Source: Spongilla lacustris
Lineage: Eukaryota > Porifera > Demospongiae > Spongillida > Spongillidae
DNA length: 64,000 nt
Assembly (NCBI GenBank): GCA_949361645.1
Contig: OX442425.1
Coordinates: 5,955,622 to 6,019,621, forward strand
Direction: 5' to 3'
Under the pieces are notes generated by a model, which saw only the letters and a program-made list of their open reading frames with translations, had not been told where the DNA came from and did not search any database. Made by a program: the position numbers and the translations under genes. Positions 59,564 to 64,000 of this stretch are shown here, piece after piece (within the stretch, counting starts at the first letter, position 1; every line of letters begins with the position of its first letter).

Positions 59564-61207
59564 TCATACTGCATTGCAGATATACAAACACAGTTCACGT
59601 GCCATGTCTGTTATTACAGTATCGTCAAGTTTGGCACCAATCGAGTGTATGTCGTGTAGCATTGGCAGCATCTGCTTTAAAAGTTGTGCTTTTTCCCCAC
59701 TTGGGACTACCTGCGCTTCAGAGGAGTCATCCTCCTCTCTATCCTCATAAGCATCTAACACTTCTGCCTGTTCAACATTCATCCAACTGTGAAGCATTAC
59801 AGATGCCATACTTTTAAACTCACTGATTGTTTTGGTAGTGTCAAGACCAATTGCATGCAGCATCTGGACAATATTGTGATCCTTAAAGTTTACAGCTGAC
59901 AATAGATCACACAATTTATCAACTGCTTCTTTTTGTAATGCTTTATGGTAGTCAGTAACAGCAGCTGTGTCGGTTTCGTTCAAAAGTGGAAGACAGTGGG
60001 AATGTCGCCAACAAGCGGTTATTACTGCAGGTGACATGTTGTCCCACACCAACTTTAATATGACTGCAGCATCTCCAATGTGAGCACAACAACCATATTC
60101 TAGGCCTGCAGATCCTGCAGGGAGTTGTTTTGCTAACATTTGTAGTTCTGAAAACTTGTCTGCATTAGAAACAATTTTTTCTAACAGTTTACTTCTGTAT
60201 CCAACTTTTAGTGCTGCAATAATGCCTTGATCCAGCGGTTGGTACACTGAAGTAACATTTGGTGGCAATATATAGACTTGAACTTGGCAAAGAGGGTCAG
60301 TACATTTACGGTCATGACCTGAGAAACCATCCATAACAAGAGCAACATGCTCTTTTGTAAACAGACGAATTGCAGGTAGGAAAACCTCCTGCCACCATTG
60401 ATTGTACGTTACAGTGTCATTCCACGCGTTTGATTGGTGAAAATATGGGACACATGGGCGACTTTTCTTAAAACAACGAGGGTTTTTTGAGGATCCAATA
60501 ACTGTTGGGGGCATCTTACATGTGCCAGTAGCATTTACACACAAAATTACAGTTATTCGTTCCTTTGCGTGCATTGATTTAGAGCCTCTTCCACGTTGTC
60601 TCTTGTCTCCTTCAGATGACAATAAATACGTACGGTTTGGAATAGCCCTATAGAATAGTCCTAATTCATCCATGTTAAATATGCATTCTAAGCTGTAATC
60701 CTTCAGAGACTCTCTAAGCGCCCGCATTTCACTCTCAGCTGCTTCTATGTTAACATCACCCGCTTCACCATGCAGCTTTGTAGCTTTGCTGATTGCATAA
60801 CGCCATCTCCAACGGCTAAACCACCCATCAGAAGCGGAGAAGTTTTTAATACCCCGAAGTTTAGCCTCGTACTTTGCTCGCGCCTCGACTAAAATTCGCG
60901 ACACTGGTAAAGTTTTCTGTGAAAACGTGCGGATGGATCTAAACCAGTTAAAAACAGCTTCATCTATTTCACGGTGTTTTGCTCTGTTCTTCATAATTTT
61001 AGATTGTATTGGTACAGAGCCGTTAGCCAAAGAATTCTGTATTTCCGTCTTGTGCTTAAATATCTTATAGACTTGATTGTTACTTATTCCAAATTTCACT
61101 GCTACCTCTTTTACAGGCTTACCTGATTTGAGCTCCCCAATAACTTTCAGCTTTTCGGAGTTAGCAAGGCACTTCCGTGATTTCTTCCTTCGAGTTTTTT
61201 CTGCCAT
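59564..61207 (-). CDS. Tigger transposase, intact
   Basis: 547 residues, one uninterrupted frame, ATG at 61207. Residues about 10-55 form a CENP-B/pipsqueak-type helix-turn-helix (KEVAVKFGISNNQVYKIF). Residues 75-150 form a second, Tc5/CENP-B-like DNA-binding part (SDGWFSRWRWRYAIS). The DDE core has Asp180 (FNMDELGLF), Asp293 (LVMDGFSGHD) and Asp326 (LPPNVTSVYQPLDQGI), with 32 residues between the last two. The acidic C-terminal region (AYEDREEDDSSEA) falls in the mirrored arm. It cuts and pastes elements at TA. All three acidic residues are present, so activity is possible. Confidence 0.95.
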   Translation of the reverse strand: MAEKTRRKKSRKCLANSEKLKVIGELKSGKPVKEVAVKFGISNNQVYKIFKHKTEIQNSLANGSVPIQSKIMKNRAKHREIDEAVFNWFRSIRTFSQKTLPVSRILVEARAKYEAKLRGIKNFSASDGWFSRWRWRYAISKATKLHGEAGDVNIEAAESEMRALRESLKDYSLECIFNMDELGLFYRAIPNRTYLLSSEGDKRQRGRGSKSMHAKERITVILCVNATGTCKMPPTVIGSSKNPRCFKKSRPCVPYFHQSNAWNDTVTYNQWWQEVFLPAIRLFTKEHVALVMDGFSGHDRKCTDPLCQVQVYILPPNVTSVYQPLDQGIIAALKVGYRSKLLEKIVSNADKFSELQMLAKQLPAGSAGLEYGCCAHIGDAAVILKLVWDNMSPAVITACWRHSHCLPLLNETDTAAVTDYHKALQKEAVDKLCDLLSAVNFKDHNIVQMLHAIGLDTTKTISEFKSMASVMLHSWMNVEQAEVLDAYEDREEDDSSEAQVVPSGEKAQLLKQMLPMLHDIHSIGAKLDDTVITDMARELCLYICNAV

Positions 61208-61506
61208 TTCAACGCCACGTGATCAAAATCCTAAATATTGCCTGTCTTTTAAAATCGGTTACCGTAGTAGTATAGGCCTATTTGCCTCGCATCTTACTAA
61301 GGATTTAGCTATTGAGTTTGCATATATGTATTGCACTGGCAACTGTTGAGTGTTCCCTTGGATTTAGTAAGGTTAGTGAGAAAAGCTAATTGAACCCTCT
61401 CAGCCTAGCCTTGTTACAAAACAATTACCTCATATGCCATATGAAAAAAGTAGCATGTGGTGTGGAGTTTCAAAGCATGGCGTCTGTAATGCTTCACAGT
61501 TGAACA

Positions 61507-61711
61507 GGCAGAAGTGTTAGATGCTTATGAGGATAGAGAGGAGGATGACTCCTCTGAAGCGCAGGTAGTCCCAAGTGGGGAAAAAGCACAACTTTTAAAG
61601 CAGATGCTGCCAATGCTACACGACATACACTCGATTGGTGCCAAACTTGACGATACTGTAATAACAGACATGGCACGTGAACTGTGTTTGTATATCTGCA
61701 ATGCAGTATGA
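61507..61711 (+). pseudogene. Inverted duplicate of the transposase C-terminus
   Basis: Encodes the same last 68 residues as the transposase (for example AYEDREEDDSSEAQVVPSGE and ELCLYICNAV) on the opposite strand, as part of the right arm. No start of its own is expected to be used. Confidence 0.9.
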
Positions 61712-62468
61712 CAACACCATGCAATGTGTCACATGCTGTGTGTAATGCAATTGAGGGTTCTTCCCATTTCTTTCAGTTTTGCAAGTGTATGTTTTTTATT
61801 TGATGTACATTTTTTATCATTATTAAATACACAATCACGTGATCATGTTATGCCAGCCAGATACACACTAGGTGCTTGATTGCAGTGTTTTGTCCTTGTA
61901 ATTTAATATCACCTAGTACCCAGCCTATAATATTTGAGTGTGATGTGAATGGCATTTTGAGTGTGTGTGTGAGTGTGCCCTTTGGGTGTAATAGTGGCAT
62001 GCAAGGTTATGTGACAGTCTGGAACTTTGGACGACAAACAGGTTAGAACTTTCACATTTTTAGTGGCATTCGTTAATTTACCTGCATCATCAAATCTCAT
62101 ACACATGTGCAGGGAAGGGGGCCGGGCTAGCCAATACCATCTCCAACAAGCTGGAGTGCAGCTGTTTTCCACCATTGCAACTACTATGGTACTTGTTTTT
62201 AAAGCTGTTAGTTTGCAACTGTCACTGTGCCCCACCTACAGGTTCAGTTTGCTGGCTTACACAAGAACAGGATGTTGTTCCCTTATTAGCTAATTTCAGG
62301 TAAGACAGTCTAAACCAATGCACACAGTGAATAAGATTAGGGTTGAAAGGCCCTCCCCCCACCTGGTACCAAAAGTTTACTCAACTGCCCTCTAATTGGT
62401 GGATGAATATGCCTTATTTTCTCCATGTTTGAGGTGTGACTTTTCTCTATGAGCGAGCAGCTACTGTA

Positions 62469-64000
62469 CATTGAAAAGTTGGACATTAGGCCTCCGCCCG
62501 TGATGAAATTAACTACCTGGTTACCTACTAATTATCGACCTGGCAACCACGTGTGAATGGAATTCGCTTTGCTACTAGTCTTTGGTTGTAGTGATGCTCA
62601 TAACTAACGAACGGATGGATAGTGTAATCTCTCCTGATGAGAACAGTGCAAGTCCTGTCTTGGCAGCACTCTCCTACGCAACACTGTAATTGCGGAAGCT
62701 ACCATACCCGTGTCGAATAGGGTACGAACACGAGGCTTGTTTGCACCAACTGCCACAGAGATGTGAAAATCCCTTATACTCGGTATAGTGGACAGATGGG
62801 TGTATAAATGTATAGCGTGTTCTAAGATGGACGCTTTTTCTGACGGCTATACTAAAGCCCTTGAATATGGCATTTTCCAAGATGGCGGTTACAGGTTAAA
62901 ATAAACGGCCGAGTGTAAAGGTCGCTTTGATGGTGGTTTTCCGGCTTCCAGTGTAGGACAAACGCTTAAAAAGTGTTGTTGAACTATGCCTTTCAGCATT
63001 TGAACTTTGTCCTTGCATTTCATGCACCTAATATGTACTGGGTGGTGGACACTGTAATTTCAAATTGTCAACATGGACACTACTTGGCCAACATGTATCT
63101 ATATAGAAATCCACTGTGCACCATAGCATGCACTGCATTCTTGACTACAGACCCATGACCTCACCAACTGCTTTACTATACATAGTCACATATGGAAAGT
63201 CACTTTGAGCTTGCTTGACCATTGTACAGTAGTACTCTCAATTACTCTTGTATTACTGTATAATTGAGATTGGCATGTCCAAGTGAATTTTGCAAAGCAT
63301 GTGGCCATCTGGCTGTGCAGCAGCATACCATCTACAAGGACCACACCTTAAAGATGCATGATCTAGACATATGACAGACTCAAAATTCATCATCAAGGTA
63401 TACATTCACTGACCGCGTACTGTACATTTTAGCAAATACACTCTCAGCAAGCTAATAAGAAATCAAAAATTCCAGGCAGGCTGCCAGGAATCATGGTTCT
63501 AAAGACCTATGCTGAAGCCATTGCACCATGAAAATTTTATGACCTTTATGACCAACCAGCTATTAATTGAAGGGGGGAGCCATTATGCATACAGCCATGC
63601 ATGGCTACTGCAAAGGAGGCCAGGTACCGTGCAAGTGTACATGTACACTGGGTGCATATACCGGTTTTAATTGCACCCTACATGATCAGTGCTTATGGTT
63701 CCAAAGCGAAATAGAAGATTTTTTTATAAGCACAAGGTACAGACAGTTCCAGGATCGTCAAATCCTATATACTGCCATGCACGTAGTACTCGCGCGGATG
63801 ATTTATTGATGTCAACAGTTTTGCGAAGGTAACAACTTCTCACAGAAAAAGCGTCCAGAGAGAGACTATTCACATACTGCGAGAACTACACTTGGACGCT
63901 AGCGTGGTAAAAATTGGGGCTCTAGAATGTGGCAGTTGTGGCGTACTAGACGAGTGAATCGAACATAGTTTGTAACGATCCAAATAATGCGCAATCAATA
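62469..64000. other. Intergenic, nothing recognised
   Basis: Only short frames. A 24-codon frame at 62827 (MDAFSDGYTKALEYG) and one of 80 codons at 63567 have no supporting motif. Confidence 0.5.

Larger units (their letters stand above)
58809..62466 (-). mobile_element. Tigger/pogo DNA transposon with 968-bp mirrored ends
   Basis: TA flanks both ends (58807-58808 and 62467-62468), and the ends read cagtagctgctcgctcatag and its complement. The arms 58809-59776 and 61499-62466 are both exactly 968 bases, and I saw no mismatch in the stretches compared. The loop (59777-61498) holds the rest of the transposase and about 290 bases of leader. The right arm repeats the last 70 codons of the transposase in inverted orientation, so both termini are versions of the 3' end. 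Confidence 0.95.

Noticed and set aside
63567..63809. 80-codon frame near the right edge
   Set aside because: No motif, no splice context, and Cys-rich by chance from tgcatg and tgtac repeats.

Overview
This window is eukaryotic and almost certainly from an animal. It has split genes with GT/AG introns, tRNA genes with internal A and B boxes, a PARP14-like gene, a DNA polymerase lambda gene, and many non-LTR, Gypsy, Tigger and foldback elements. The mix of repeats suggests a marine invertebrate; a sponge is my best guess, but the sequence alone does not settle it.

Left third (1-10.3 kb): a DNA polymerase lambda gene on the minus strand, running off the left edge. Nine exons can be joined in frame. 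Its introns consist largely of tandem repeats (4, 2, 30, 22, 14, 20, 21 and 14 bp units) and one foldback element, often within a few bases of the splice sites.

10.3-24 kb: four near-identical tRNA-Gly(TCC) genes on the plus strand (11.4-16.7 kb) among decayed non-LTR fragments. Next comes the 3' part of a FAHD1 gene whose last intron holds a 123-bp tandem repeat. After it lies an intronless gene for a secreted, probably membrane-anchored GH128-type glucanase with a long Thr/Ala/Gly stalk. Decayed non-LTR and Ty3/Gypsy pieces follow, one carrying a MITE with a visible target duplication.

24-56.6 kb: two paralogous PARP14-like genes on the minus strand (25.9-31.2 and 52.9-56.6 kb) inside a segmental duplication that includes their downstream retroelement flank. 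They differ by two extra, chimeric, phase-0 exons in the first copy. Between them lie foldback elements: a 1.5-kb Tc1/mariner-like one with TA duplication and an empty-site paralogue next door, and a 3.3-kb one with a separate insertion in each arm.

56.6-64 kb: a second copy of one of those inserted elements, then a complete 3.66-kb Tigger/pogo element. It has an intact 547-residue transposase, a TA target duplication and two mirrored 968-bp ends of exactly equal length that both derive from its 3' end. The last 1.5 kb holds nothing I recognise.

Coordinates of exons and element ends were worked out by hand from the sequence. Family assignments rest on recognised motifs, not on database searches.
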